Counted from the first letter of the stretch, positions 8,872 through 17,810 are shown. The stretch is 33,315 nucleotides of DNA from Candidatus Eiseniibacteriota bacterium (GCA_016178685.1 JACOSU010000107.1:1-33315); one strand, 5' to 3'. Notes: generated by a model from the letters alone, not told the origin. Made by a program: numbers and translations.

Positions 8872-9480
8872 ATGAATTCCTCAGGCGATCCGGCCGATAC
8901 CATTTCCAGTCCCCGGCAGGACCCGCGGCTTCCACCCGGTCAGGTGCGCACCGAGAAGTGGCCGGTGCTTCACTACGGCTCGGTGCCGCGGGCCGATCTC
9001 GCCAGCTGGGACTTCAAGGTCCTGGGGCTGGTGGAGCGGCCACAGCGCTGGACATGGGAGGAGTTCCACGCCCTGCCGCGGGTGAAGGTGCACAGCGACA
9101 TCCACTGCGTCACGCGGTGGAGTCGGTTCGACAATCTGTGGGAAGGCGTTTCGATCCGGGAGATTCTCTCTCTCGCCGGGGTCCGGCCCGAGGCGTCCTT
9201 CGTGATCGCGAACGCGGAGCAGGGGTTCACGGCGAACCTGCCGCTCAAGGAGCTCGACCAGGATGATGTTCTGCTCGCCGATCGGCACGATGGCGAAGAT
9301 CTCACGCCCGAGCACGGCTGGCCGCTGCGGCTGGTGGTGCCCCGGCGCTATTTCTGGAAGAGCGCGAAATGGATTCGGTCGCTCGAGCTCGTGGCGGGCG
9401 ACCGCCCCGGGTTCTGGGAACAGAACGGCTATCACAACGAAGCCGACCCCTGGAAAGAAGAACGGTTCTCCGACTGGTGA
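8872..9480 (+). CDS. Sulfite oxidase-like molybdopterin-dependent oxidoreductase
   Basis: The 202-aa protein has the oxidoreductase molybdopterin-binding fold (PF00174) in its compact, single-domain form, as in YuiH-like proteins. The ATG at 8872 follows GAGG (8857-8860). The key feature is Cys79 in DIHCVTRWS, the position of the cysteine that coordinates molybdenum in this family. YGSVPRADL and WDFKVLGLV near the N-terminus, the LRLVVPRRYFWKSAKW segment (about 151-166) and the final WKEERFSDW are also family-like. No Tat or Sec signal and no haem or dimerisation domain are present, so it is probably cytoplasmic, unlike MsrP (YedY). The electron partner and substrate are unknown, and no membrane partner such as MsrQ is adjacent. 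Confidence 0.9.
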   Translation: MNSSGDPADTISSPRQDPRLPPGQVRTEKWPVLHYGSVPRADLASWDFKVLGLVERPQRWTWEEFHALPRVKVHSDIHCVTRWSRFDNLWEGVSIREILSLAGVRPEASFVIANAEQGFTANLPLKELDQDDVLLADRHDGEDLTPEHGWPLRLVVPRRYFWKSAKWIRSLELVAGDRPGFWEQNGYHNEADPWKEERFSDW

Positions 9481-9525
9481 TCCGCGCCGGTATCGCGACC
9501 GGCCGGCGGAAGCGCGGAGGCCCTG

Positions 9526-10674
9526 ATGCCCAATTCCCATTCCGCCGAACGCGCGCGGGTCGAAGTCGAACGCCAGCTCGAACAGTTGAATGAGCTGCGC
9601 AACGCCAGCACGCGCGACCAGGATTTCAAGCTGTGGCGCCAGACCACGCTCACCCTGATCCAGCGCACCTGGCCCGGCGATGAATCGCGCCCGGCGCGTT
9701 TTCGCCGGATTCCGTTCACGCCGACCTCGACTCGCGCCGACCGCGACGAGACCCGCGAGTGGTTCGAGCGCGGTTGCGGCGAGGCCGCGGTCTTTCTGCG
9801 CGAGTTGATCTGCGACCTGGCCGAGAACGGCATGGCGCCGGTGCGCAAGGCGGCGAACCGGATTCCCGAGCCGCTTCCGAACGACGACGTTCCGATGCTC
9901 ACGCTGGGCGGAGATCGCGCTCAGCCCGCTCCGGCGCGGCCAGCGATCTCTCCGCCTGCGGTCGCTCAGCCCGGTCCGGCGCGACCGGGCGCCGCGGCGC
10001 CCGCCGGTCGCTCTGCGGCCCCCCATGCGCGGGGTGGCAGGACCGCGCGTTCCTCGCGCCGTCCCGCGCCCCGGGTCCGGCTCAAGGACATGCTCGGCTT
10101 CGACGACGCCTCACAGGTCGCGTCGCCGTCACCCGCTTTGGGAACCCCGAAGCCTGCCGCGCGAGACGCCGCGGGCGAAACGCCGCGCTCCGCATCGCTG
10201 CCGCCGATCGGAGCGCCTCCTGAATTCCAGCCGCCGCCTGCCCCCGAGCCGCGACGCGCTCCCGAGTCGCCCGGGTTTGACGAGGCCGCTCTTCAGCGCG
10301 CGCTCGAAGCGGCGCTCCACTCGTTCATGTCGCGCGATCCCGAGCCCTCCGCACTCGATCTGCTCAACGCCTCGCCGGTGTTCAACGCCATGGCGCGGCC
10401 GGTGCGCCGGCGCGACGCGAACGCCGAAGGCACCTACCGCACGCCGGCCGCGGTGGCCGTGGCGGTGATCGCAACCGAGCTTTCGGCACTCGATGTTCCG
10501 CACGGGCATCACGCCGGGACCCGGGCGGCGCTGCTCGATCTCGCGAAACATCTCGATCAGCACGACCTCACCTGGGAAGCGCTGCGCGAGGCCGTCGGGT
10601 TCGTGATGGAGTTTCCCCCGGTCGCGAAGCGCGTGCTGCCGCTCCTGCTGCCGTTCTTCGAGGAAGCCGCGTAA
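9526..10674 (+). CDS. Unrecognised two-domain protein with a Pro/Ala-rich linker
   Basis: This is a 382-aa soluble protein of unknown function. GGAGG lies about 6 bases before the ATG. Residues 1 to about 115 form a charged, mostly helical domain with an RRIPFTPTSTRADRDE segment (about 65-80) and conserved-looking aromatic positions (LWRQTTLTLIQRTWPGDE). Residues from about 130 to 255 are low complexity (Pro, Ala, Arg and Gly) and probably disordered, interrupted by a short ordered-looking motif, RLKDMLGFDDAS (about 184-195). The last 120 residues form a helical domain without Cys or membrane segments. No catalytic motif is visible. The layout of globular domain, linker, short motif, linker and globular domain suggests a scaffold or adaptor, but this is speculative. 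It starts 45 bases after the oxidoreductase gene, so co-transcription is possible. Confidence 0.8.
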   Translation: MPNSHSAERARVEVERQLEQLNELRNASTRDQDFKLWRQTTLTLIQRTWPGDESRPARFRRIPFTPTSTRADRDETREWFERGCGEAAVFLRELICDLAENGMAPVRKAANRIPEPLPNDDVPMLTLGGDRAQPAPARPAISPPAVAQPGPARPGAAAPAGRSAAPHARGGRTARSSRRPAPRVRLKDMLGFDDASQVASPSPALGTPKPAARDAAGETPRSASLPPIGAPPEFQPPPAPEPRRAPESPGFDEAALQRALEAALHSFMSRDPEPSALDLLNASPVFNAMARPVRRRDANAEGTYRTPAAVAVAVIATELSALDVPHGHHAGTRAALLDLAKHLDQHDLTWEALREAVGFVMEFPPVAKRVLPLLLPFFEEAA

Positions 10675-10722
10675 CGTCGGCCTTGCGTCGCGGCCTTTGC
10701 GCCGTCGCCGCCGGGTCGCGCG

Positions 10723-10746
10723 CCCCGGGCTCTCGCGAGTCCGGGG
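10723..10746 (+). terminator. Hairpin between convergent genes, possible bidirectional terminator
   Basis: The stem CCCCGGGCTC pairs with GAGTCCGGGG over 10 bp (including one G-T pair) around a TCGC loop. On the plus strand it is followed after six bases by TGTTTT, a weak U-tract. It lies in the 127-base gap between the converging 9526-10674 gene and the PaaK-like gene, where a terminator is expected on both strands. Confidence 0.5.
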
Positions 10747-10801
10747 CGAGCTGTTTTCCGCCGCTGAGGCGAGGGTCCGTGGGCGGCATGGGCGCGCGCG
10801 G

Positions 10802-12130
10802 TCAGGCGCCGGTTTCGCTCGACCGGATCCAGTCGCGGAACTTGCCGCGACCCGCTCGCTCGACGTGGTCCACCACCACGAGCGCGACAGGAATCCCGAG
10901 CCCCTCGGTGACCTCCGCTTCGATCGCGGCGCGCGCGCCGTCGTTCCACGTTTCGCCGGGGCGGACGCGCAACTCGATGCGTCCTCCGCTGAATTCCACG
11001 AACTGGTACTCGCGCACCTCGCCGCTCTTCGCATGGGGTCGGAAGATGTAATAGGGGAGCAGGCCGTTGATCACGCGCCCGTCGGGCAGCGTGATGAAAT
11101 CGCCGGCCCGGCCGTCGATCGGGCCCAGCAGCGGCAGGCCGCGCCCGCACGCGCACGAGGCGGGCGCCGGACCCACGATGTCGCCCACGCGATAGCGGAT
11201 CACGGGCTCGCTCCGGTTGAAGAGATCAGTGAGCAGCACTTCAAAGCGGCCGTCACCCGCGCTTTCGAGATCCACCACCACGGATTCGACCGGCACGTGC
11301 ATGCCCCCGGCCTCGCACTCGAATCCGGCTACGCCGGCCTCGGCACAGCCGTAACTGTCCGCCACGGGACAGCCGAACGTGCGTTCGAGCCGCTCGCGCT
11401 GCTCGACCTTCAATACTTCGGCCGTGGTCACGATGGCGCGGAATCCGATCGCGCGTCCGTCCAGCTTCTGTGCCGCCACCTCGTCGGCGAAGTTCGTGAC
11501 CGCGGAAGGGTATCCGAAGGCGAAGCACGGACGCCAGCTCCGCAGCCGAGCGGAAAACTCCCGTGCGCGCTCCGGCGTGACGTCGAACGCGGAGAGTCGC
11601 GCGCGATTGAAGAACGCGTCGCGCAGCGCGGCCTGCCGGCGCCCCGATTCATCCAGCGCCAGGCCCCAAAAGTAGGCGTAACGATCACCGGCGTCGAGCC
11701 CGTGCCAGCGCCAGCCGCGCAGCACGTTGGCGTGCGCGTGGGCCCACGAGGCATGGCTGCGCAGCACCGCGATCGGGGTGCCTGATGATCCGGAGGTGGT
11801 GGCCTTGAGCCCGGCCGGAGCGCGGCTCGATCGAAGCCGCTCGCCCTGCTCTCGCAGATCGCTTTTTCCGAGCGAGGGCAGCTTCGCCCAGTCGGCGCGC
11901 GTGACGAGAGCATCCGGCAAGAAGCCGGCCGCGCTCCAGCGCTCGCGGTAAAACGGCACGGTCTCGAACGCGTGCGCGGCAAGGGAGCGCTGGCGTTCCC
12001 ACTGCTGATCGCTCAGGCGCTCGATCGGCCAGCGCTGGCTGACCTCGAGATCGGCGAGCACGCCGCGCACGTTTTCTCCGCGCAGTGATTGCGCGGAATA
12101 GTAGAGCCAGCGTGCGAGAGCGGGATTCAT
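10802..12130 (-). CDS. Phenylacetate-CoA ligase-like (PaaK/CapK) adenylate-forming protein
   Basis: The 442-aa protein belongs to the ANL adenylate-forming superfamily in its PaaK/CapK branch. The ATG at 12130 has a strong GGAGGG about 7 bases upstream. The phosphate-binding loop TTSGSSGTP is at 111-119. DSYGCAEAG (258-266) is the adenine-pocket motif. YRVGDIV and the CACGRG cluster before the GRAGDFI hinge are PaaK-like, and the C-terminal small domain is present (GRGKFRDWI near the end). PaaK enzymes ligate phenylacetate to CoA; CapK-type relatives occur in polysaccharide and surface-glycan loci with unknown substrates. No phenylacetate degradation genes are nearby, so the CapK-like reading is at least as likely. 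It diverges from a secreted beta-helix protein. Confidence 0.88.
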   Translation of the reverse strand: MNPALARWLYYSAQSLRGENVRGVLADLEVSQRWPIERLSDQQWERQRSLAAHAFETVPFYRERWSAAGFLPDALVTRADWAKLPSLGKSDLREQGERLRSSRAPAGLKATTSGSSGTPIAVLRSHASWAHAHANVLRGWRWHGLDAGDRYAYFWGLALDESGRRQAALRDAFFNRARLSAFDVTPERAREFSARLRSWRPCFAFGYPSAVTNFADEVAAQKLDGRAIGFRAIVTTAEVLKVEQRERLERTFGCPVADSYGCAEAGVAGFECEAGGMHVPVESVVVDLESAGDGRFEVLLTDLFNRSEPVIRYRVGDIVGPAPASCACGRGLPLLGPIDGRAGDFITLPDGRVINGLLPYYIFRPHAKSGEVREYQFVEFSGGRIELRVRPGETWNDGARAAIEAEVTEGLGIPVALVVVDHVERAGRGKFRDWIRSSETGA

Positions 12131-12540
12131 CGGATTCCCTCCGTCGGGTGGCGTTCTCCGTCCATGGAGCGCGCCCGCAGCATAGGGGGAGCGAGATTCC
12201 GTAACAAGGCGAGGACCTCTCGAAAGCCACTGGCGCTCGGGGCCGCCCAGACCGCGGCCCACAGCCTGGTTCAAGGCTCGCGGCAGCGGTTTCGGAGCGG
12301 CCACCGGATCCGATGGAGCAGGCCTTTTCTGAACGGTGTATAGTGCAGAGTGCGATGCGGAGCGAGTCTGACGCTGCGGGAGCCGCGCCCCGGCACGCCC
12401 TCCGGCGTCCTAACACGTTGATTTCAAGAGAGTACAGCGGCCGGCCGATAATCTACGAGCCACGGCACGGCTGCTGCTTCAATTCCGGGCTTCTGCGTTG
12501 AGCCATGCTACCAACCACTCCGGCCCCTTCCCAAGGACCC
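12131..12540. other. Intergenic region between divergent PaaK-like and beta-helix genes
   Basis: About 400 bases with no gene I would support. It is less GC-rich than its surroundings around 12300-12480, which suits divergent promoters, but I could not assign a -35/-10 pair with normal spacing. TTGATT (12418-12423) and GATAAT (12447-12452) are 23 bases apart, which is too far. TATAGT-like sequence near 12339 lacks a -35. AAGGA at 12533-12537 may serve the downstream start. Confidence 0.35.
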
Positions 12541-14460
12541 ATGCACTGTTTCGCGGCATCCACAATCCAGACGCTCCGCTCGCGCGGCGCGCTGCTGGCG
12601 CTCGTCCTGATCGCGGTTCCATCCGCGGCGCGGGCGACTGCGTTCTACGTGAGCCCGGCCGGCAGCGACGCCAACCCCGGCACTCAGGCGTCACCGTGGG
12701 CCACCATCGCCAGGGCCAATTCGACGCTCAACGCGGGTGACGTCGTGTTCATCGCGCCCGGCAACTACGCCGATCCGATCAAGCCCTCGCACAACGGGAA
12801 CTCGATCGCGCAGCGCATCAGCTACGTGGGCGATCTCGCGAGCCCTTCGCAGGTCGTGGTCAAGGACATCTACGTCGAACGCGCCTACGTGAGCGTCAAG
12901 GGCGTAACTTCATCCGCGACGTTCACGCTTTACTATACGAGTGAGACCGCGAAGGCGGTCTACGACTCGATCGCCTGGTGCGTGAGCAATGGCGGCGGAT
13001 TCGGAAGCGCCGGCGCCAAGAACTCGGTGGTCGCGAACAACATCATCAATGGCAGCGTCTCGTTCCTGATGAATCTCTGGTACACGCTGCCGCCGGGCGC
13101 CATCTCGTCGATCGCGGACACGCTGCGCAACAACGTCATCCACATCGGAACCATCACAGTCAAGGGTTTCCAGATGCGCGGCTTCACGCAGTCCTGCGTG
13201 ATCGATTCCAACCGCATCGACGCGTTTTTCGCGCTCGCAAACGGTTCCGACGTGCAGTGCCGCTATCTCTACAACACGTACAACAACCTTTTCCGCGACA
13301 ACAGCTGGCGCATCGAGGCGGACGGGCCGCTCGCGGGCACGCAATACGTCGCGTTCGCCCTGCGCGACTCGTCGCACGACAATCTGTTCGAGCGCGACTC
13401 CATGATCTGCGGAGTGCAGAGCAATTTCGACATCGGCGGGCGGCTGGTGAACGCGGGCAACGCCGCGTGGGTGGGTTTGTGCGTCAACAATCACTGGAAG
13501 GATTGCTACTTCCTTACCACGGGCTACACCTTCAATCAGGACCTGCTCAACAACTCGCTGATCGAAGGCTGCGTGTTCGCCTCGAAGCATTCCCAAGGGC
13601 TCTACATTCTCGGTCCGATCCAGAACACCATCATCCGCAACTGCACGATCGTCTCGTGGGCGGGCGCTCCCATGAAGCTCGAGGGGGATCCGCGGGCCGG
13701 CGGCAATCAGTTCTACTCGAACATCTTCTACACCGATTCGGTGGCGCACTGCGCCTCGGGGCGACCGGTCCTGTTCCACGGTTACAGCACCGGATTCACC
13801 GAGGATCACAACTTGTTCTTCTCGCGTGCCACCGAGGGCGGCATCACCCCCGCGAACGAATCGCTCTACTGGCTCTCGACCTATTGCAGTGCGCCGGGTC
13901 CGGGAACCCAGTGGGCGAACGACACCGGCAACGACGTGGCGTCGAAATACGGCGATCCGCAATTCGCCACGGCCTCCTACAACGGCTTCGATCCGCACAT
14001 CCAGTCGGGGTCGCTGGCGCGAGGTCTGGGAGGCGGGGGGGTGGACGCGGGCGCCTACCCTTTCGCCACGGCGGGGCCCGACGTGACGCCGCCCGCCACC
14101 ATCAACAATCTGGCGGCCGCGCTGGTGTCGGACCAGACCGTAGTGCTCACGTGGACGGCCCCAGGCGATGACGGGACGCTGGGAGTGGCGAGCGCGTACG
14201 ACCTGCGCTACTCCACGCAGCCCATTACCGACGACGCGAGCTTCGCGGCCGCGACCCCGGTCGCGGTTGAGCCTACGCCGGGCTCATCGGGCAGCGCGCA
14301 GAGCTACGTGCAGATGGGGCTCACGGCCGGCACGCACTACTACTTCGCGATCAAGGCGCGCGACGAAGCAAGCAACTGGTCGCTGCTGGGCACGGTGTTG
14401 AACCTGACCATGCAGACCACCGATCAGGTCCCGCCCAAGTCGATCGGCGACCTGCACTGA
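12541..14460 (+). CDS. Secreted right-handed parallel beta-helix protein with one Fn3 domain
   Basis: The protein has 639 aa from the ATG at 12541, which follows AAGGA closely. An in-frame ATG at 12505 would add 12 residues but has no ribosome-binding site. A signal peptide with core LLALVLIAVP is cleaved after SAARA. The mature protein begins TAFYVSPAGSDANPGT, the characteristic N-terminus of DUF1565/pectate-lyase-like beta-helix proteins. From about residue 90 to 500 there are repeated Asn-rich rungs (NNVIHIG, NNSLIEGCVF, NTIIRNCTIV). A fibronectin-III domain (about 514-625, opening DVTPPATINNL) follows. The protein stops after PPKSIGDLH, which looks like the opening of a second Fn3 domain, so the C-terminus appears truncated. 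The role is probably surface carbohydrate binding or cleavage; no catalytic residues were identified. Confidence 0.82.
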   Translation: MHCFAASTIQTLRSRGALLALVLIAVPSAARATAFYVSPAGSDANPGTQASPWATIARANSTLNAGDVVFIAPGNYADPIKPSHNGNSIAQRISYVGDLASPSQVVVKDIYVERAYVSVKGVTSSATFTLYYTSETAKAVYDSIAWCVSNGGGFGSAGAKNSVVANNIINGSVSFLMNLWYTLPPGAISSIADTLRNNVIHIGTITVKGFQMRGFTQSCVIDSNRIDAFFALANGSDVQCRYLYNTYNNLFRDNSWRIEADGPLAGTQYVAFALRDSSHDNLFERDSMICGVQSNFDIGGRLVNAGNAAWVGLCVNNHWKDCYFLTTGYTFNQDLLNNSLIEGCVFASKHSQGLYILGPIQNTIIRNCTIVSWAGAPMKLEGDPRAGGNQFYSNIFYTDSVAHCASGRPVLFHGYSTGFTEDHNLFFSRATEGGITPANESLYWLSTYCSAPGPGTQWANDTGNDVASKYGDPQFATASYNGFDPHIQSGSLARGLGGGGVDAGAYPFATAGPDVTPPATINNLAAALVSDQTVVLTWTAPGDDGTLGVASAYDLRYSTQPITDDASFAAATPVAVEPTPGSSGSAQSYVQMGLTAGTHYYFAIKARDEASNWSLLGTVLNLTMQTTDQVPPKSIGDLH

Positions 14461-14555
14461 AAGATCGCGCTGCCCGCGCGCGTCGCTCGGACGCTCCGTC
14501 GGCCCGCAGCGCCGGGGTCACTCTCGCAGCCCATTCGTGGAGCGCGCCCGAAGCG

Positions 14556-16313
14556 GTGACCTGGACCGCGCTCGCGATTCTGCTCACGGCTCAGATCATC
14601 GGCACGCGAGTTCCCACCATGTGGGCGTGGGGCCTGAATCTCGGCCGCTTCTTGACGCCCGCGTGGACGTGGATCCCGTTTGCGGCGGCGGGCCTTCTGC
14701 TCGTCGCGCCGCTTGCCCGCGTCACGGGCCGCGCGCTCGATCGCGCCGATCGGACCCCGGGCCGCGCGCGTGATCGCGCCGATCGGATCCCGGGCCGTGG
14801 GCCGGCCGACGTCGTGTTCCCGCTCGCGATCGCGGCGCTGGTGCTGGCACTCCCTGACCACCTGTGGTTCGTGGGCGATTTCGTGCAGCGGGCGGGCACC
14901 ATCTCGTCGGCTCGCGGCTTCATCGCGAATTATCCGCAGTCGCTTCCGCTCGATCTGTTCCTGCACGACACGCTCACGCGATGGCTGATGCGCGCGCTGG
15001 GGGGCGACGTGCTGGTGGCCTCGCGGCTGCTGTGCGCTCTCGAAGCGGCGCTGCTGGCGCACCTGGCGCTGCGCTTCGCGCGCGAGCGCGAGCTGCGCGG
15101 CGCGGCGGCGTTCGCGGTGGCCACGCTGGTGATCGGCGGGGCGGCGCTGTTTCTGACCGGAGATCCCAAGTCCGCGAGCGAGCAATGGCTGCTCACGACC
15201 GCGATCGGAGTCTGCGGTGCGCGCCTGGCGCAGACCGGCCGGGGTCGCATGGCGCTCGCCGTCCTCGCGGCGCTCTTCCTGACGCTCCATCGTGTCGCGC
15301 TGCTCGCGCTGCCTCCCGTGCTGCTCGCGTTCGCGCTCGCGGAGCGTGCGCCGGACGACGCGACCCGGGCGCCCAGGGCGGCGTGGGCGCGTGCGCTGCC
15401 GCTCGCGCTCCCGGCCTTCGCACTGTTGCTGATCGGTCCGCGCATCGTGGGCATCCTGCGCGGCTTCGACCTTCGCCACCACGTCGCACCGTGGGTCGGG
15501 TCGGCGAGCCTGAAGGGGTCGAACGCGCATGCGATGGTGATCGCTCTCGCGGACCGTATTCAGGCGGTCCTCGTGCTCGCGCCGCTCTCGCTCGCGCTGC
15601 CCGCCCTCGCGATCGCGCTGGGACCGGGTGGCGGGCGACGACGTGAAGGCGCCGTGATCGCGGCTCTGGCGGCCGCGTGCGGCTCGATCCTGGCGTTCAC
15701 CGCGCCGCAGCAGTCGGTGTTCCGCGATCTCGACGTCTACGCGCCGGCCGGCGCCGCGCTCTCGCTGCTCACGGCCTGGCTGTGCACGCAGGTGCTGCGC
15801 GACCGCCCCGCTTCGTGGCTCGCGCCCGCGCTGCTGGTGGGTGTGGCGGCGCCCACGTTGCAGGGGATGGCGCACGCCCACGATCTCGCGCGCGGCCTCA
15901 CGCGCGTTCGCGCGTTCGTCACCGAGGCCCCGCCACGCGCGGATCGAGATCGCTTCACGACCTTTGAATTTCTCGCGGATCGCTACGCGCAGCTCCAGCG
16001 ATGGGACGCCGCCGAATGGGCTGCCCACGAGGCGGTCGCGATCGCGCCCAGCCCGCGGCTCATCAAGGAAGAAGGCATGGCCGCGACCGAGGCCGGCCAT
16101 CTGGAGGCGTCGCGTGATGCGTTCCGCCGGCTCACCGCGCGCGCACCGGACGATCCGTTCGGCTGGTCGCGTCTCGCAGTGGTCGCGACGCGGCTCGGCG
16201 ATCGTGTGGAAGCCCTGCGGGCGGCCGATTCGCTCGAGCGACTGTCCCCGGACGACGGGACGGCGCGAGAGGTTCGCGACTACTGGACGCGAGCCGGCGT
16301 CAGCTCGCGTTGA
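14556..16313 (+). CDS. Polytopic membrane protein with C-terminal TPR-like region, unknown
   Basis: The 585-aa protein uses GTG at 14556, the first possible start in a frame that is open from the end of the preceding gene; there is no strong Shine-Dalgarno. I see about 9-11 hydrophobic segments up to about residue 440, including a long Ala/Leu-rich block. Then a soluble tail of about 130 residues has paired helices of TPR type (AAEWAAHEAVAIAP, EASRDAFRRLTARAPDDPFG, VEALRAADSLERLSPDDG). The plan resembles glycosyltransferase-C-like or O-antigen-ligase-type membrane proteins with TPR tails, but no signature residue confirms this, and I leave the function open. A cytoplasmic or periplasmic loop near residues 60-85 contains a tandem 33-bp duplication. 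Its last 14 bases overlap tail-to-tail with the diguanylate cyclase gene. Confidence 0.75.
   Translation: MTWTALAILLTAQIIGTRVPTMWAWGLNLGRFLTPAWTWIPFAAAGLLLVAPLARVTGRALDRADRTPGRARDRADRIPGRGPADVVFPLAIAALVLALPDHLWFVGDFVQRAGTISSARGFIANYPQSLPLDLFLHDTLTRWLMRALGGDVLVASRLLCALEAALLAHLALRFARERELRGAAAFAVATLVIGGAALFLTGDPKSASEQWLLTTAIGVCGARLAQTGRGRMALAVLAALFLTLHRVALLALPPVLLAFALAERAPDDATRAPRAAWARALPLALPAFALLLIGPRIVGILRGFDLRHHVAPWVGSASLKGSNAHAMVIALADRIQAVLVLAPLSLALPALAIALGPGGGRRREGAVIAALAAACGSILAFTAPQQSVFRDLDVYAPAGAALSLLTAWLCTQVLRDRPASWLAPALLVGVAAPTLQGMAHAHDLARGLTRVRAFVTEAPPRADRDRFTTFEFLADRYAQLQRWDAAEWAAHEAVAIAPSPRLIKEEGMAATEAGHLEASRDAFRRLTARAPDDPFGWSRLAVVATRLGDRVEALRAADSLERLSPDDGTAREVRDYWTRAGVSSR
14739..14797 (+). 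repeat. 33-bp tandem duplication within a membrane-protein gene
   Basis: Two copies of a 26-base core (GATCGCGCCGATCGGA followed by Y CCCGGGCCG) start at 14739 and 14772, a period of 33 bases or 11 codons. They differ at one core base. They encode RADRTPGRARD and RADRIPGRGPA in a loop between membrane segments. Confidence 0.75.
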
Positions 16314-17631
16314 ACCGCGAGTCGCGCTCGGGTGTGAAGAACACCACCTGATTCTTGGGGCCTCGCTTGGCCTTGAGCAGCGCCTGATTCGCCGCGCGCC
16401 ACAGATCCTGCGCGGTCTCGGCGTGATCCGGGTACATCGCCACGCCGAGACTCAGCGTCACGCCGAGCCGGTGCGATCTGCGATCCAGCCCCTCGATGCT
16501 CACCGGGATGCGCTCGATTCCCAGGCGCAATCGCTCGCACGCGGTGGCCACGTCCTCGGCCTGGACCGGCGCGGTCAGCAGGATGCTGAACTCCTCTCCG
16601 CCCCAGCGCGCCACCGTGTCGAACGGGCGGACGCCGCCGCGCAACGCCTGCGCGACCTGCACCAGCACCGCATTGCCGGCTTCGTATCCGAACGCGGTGT
16701 TGAACGACTTGAAGTCGTCGATGTCGGCGATGCAGAGCGCCATCGAGTTCTGCTCGCGCTGCGCGCGCGCCATCTCGTTCGCGAGCTGGAGGTCGAAATA
16801 CGAGCGGTTGTAAACCTGCGTGAGCGGATCGATGAACACCAGCTTCTCGATGCGCGCCACGCGTTCGAGCGCGCGCCCGCAGTAGTCGGCGAGCAGCGCG
16901 ACCCTCGACAGATCCTCAAGCCGGAACGGATCGCGTTGCCGGCTCGCGACCTCGATCACGCCGAGCGGCTGGCCGTCGGAGCCGGTGACGGCGACCAGCG
17001 CCATCGCCAGGGCGCCGCGCTCCCGCGCCGCGGGCTCGAGGCGAGGCGCGCGCGAAAGATCGGCCGCGTAGAGGATGCAATCCGGATGGCGGCGCGCCTC
17101 GAGGGTGAGTGCGCGATCGAACGGAGGCTCGCTGCCCGATTCGTCGTCGGTGCCGAGCACCAGCCGCACGGAATCCGCACCCAGAAATTCGCGTCCCGCC
17201 AGATCGAGTTGCTCGGTCAGCGCCAGGCGCGGGTCATCGCGCCGCGGATCCGACACTGCGCGTGGATCGTCGAGTCGCAGCAGGCGGCGCATCTGGTCGA
17301 TGCCGGCCTGGGCCTGCGCGGGCAGCGTCGCGCGCGGGAACAGCAGGAAGCCTTCGCGCTCCTCGGTCGCGGGCAGCTGGAGCGAAATCACGTTGAGATC
17401 GCCCAGGCGCTGGTAGCGCAAGCGCGAGGGGAACGCGTCATCGGCCGGCAGTCGGCGCAGCGCGCCGGCATGTTCGAGCTGGCTCAACGCGGCCAGAGCG
17501 GCCTGCTCGATCTGAGTCCCGGCGCCGGTCGCGAGCGCGCGATGGATGCGCAGGCGGTCGGGTGGGGGCAACTCGTCGAGCGGCAGCAGCCGCTCGAGCA
17601 GCTCCCGGAAGTCGATCACCTTTTGCTTCAT
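16300..17631 (-). CDS. Diguanylate cyclase with GAF-like sensor domain
   Basis: The 443-aa soluble protein is predicted to make cyclic-di-GMP from two GTP. GGAGG lies about 5 bases before the ATG. Residues 1-110 are an unassigned N-terminal region. About 120-258 look like a GAF domain (ADSVRLVLG, LAMALVAVTG, GQPLGVIEVAS). The GGDEF domain begins at FIDPLTQVYNRSYF (266-279), with the metal-binding Asp in DIDDFKSFN and the signature GGEEF at 344-348, a functional variant. RPFD at 335-338 lies five residues before the signature and fits the RxxD inhibitory I-site, so product inhibition is likely. No membrane segment is present, so the input is probably a cytoplasmic small molecule. The gene diverges from the EIIA operon and overlaps the preceding plus-strand gene by 14 bases at the 3' ends. 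Confidence 0.93.
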   Translation of the reverse strand: MKQKVIDFRELLERLLPLDELPPPDRLRIHRALATGAGTQIEQAALAALSQLEHAGALRRLPADDAFPSRLRYQRLGDLNVISLQLPATEEREGFLLFPRATLPAQAQAGIDQMRRLLRLDDPRAVSDPRRDDPRLALTEQLDLAGREFLGADSVRLVLGTDDESGSEPPFDRALTLEARRHPDCILYAADLSRAPRLEPAARERGALAMALVAVTGSDGQPLGVIEVASRQRDPFRLEDLSRVALLADYCGRALERVARIEKLVFIDPLTQVYNRSYFDLQLANEMARAQREQNSMALCIADIDDFKSFNTAFGYEAGNAVLVQVAQALRGGVRPFDTVARWGGEEFSILLTAPVQAEDVATACERLRLGIERIPVSIEGLDRRSHRLGVTLSLGVAMYPDHAETAQDLWRAANQALLKAKRGPKNQVVFFTPERDSRFNAS

Positions 17632-17783
17632 GAGGCCTCCGTGCCTCGATGCGCTCGGCTTCGGCAGTTGTCCATGGAACCCACGGTTGGAGGGACGCAG
17701 GATGCGTTGCGAGGAGTGACAGCCACGGGTACGGACGCATCGAGTTTATCACAGCGGGACGGAATCGCGCGGGCCGAAATGCC

Positions 17784-17810
17784 TTGACACGATCGCGCAT
17801 GCTCCATACG
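17784..17810 (+). promoter_or_regulatory. Candidate sigma70 promoter of the EIIA/antiporter-like operon
   Basis: A perfect -35 TTGACA is at 17784-17789. The best -10 is CATACG at 17805-17810, after a short 15-base spacer, so the -10 is weak. Transcription would begin near 17816, giving a leader of about 38 bases before the ATG at 17854. Confidence 0.4.

Noticed and set aside
12418..12452. TTGATT and GATAAT as a promoter for the beta-helix gene
   Set aside because: The spacer is 23 bases, outside the working range for sigma70.
14424..16100. Long minus-strand open frame opposite the membrane/TPR gene
   Set aside because: It encodes low-complexity Arg/Gln/Glu-rich sequence with no hydrophobic core, a shadow of the real gene.
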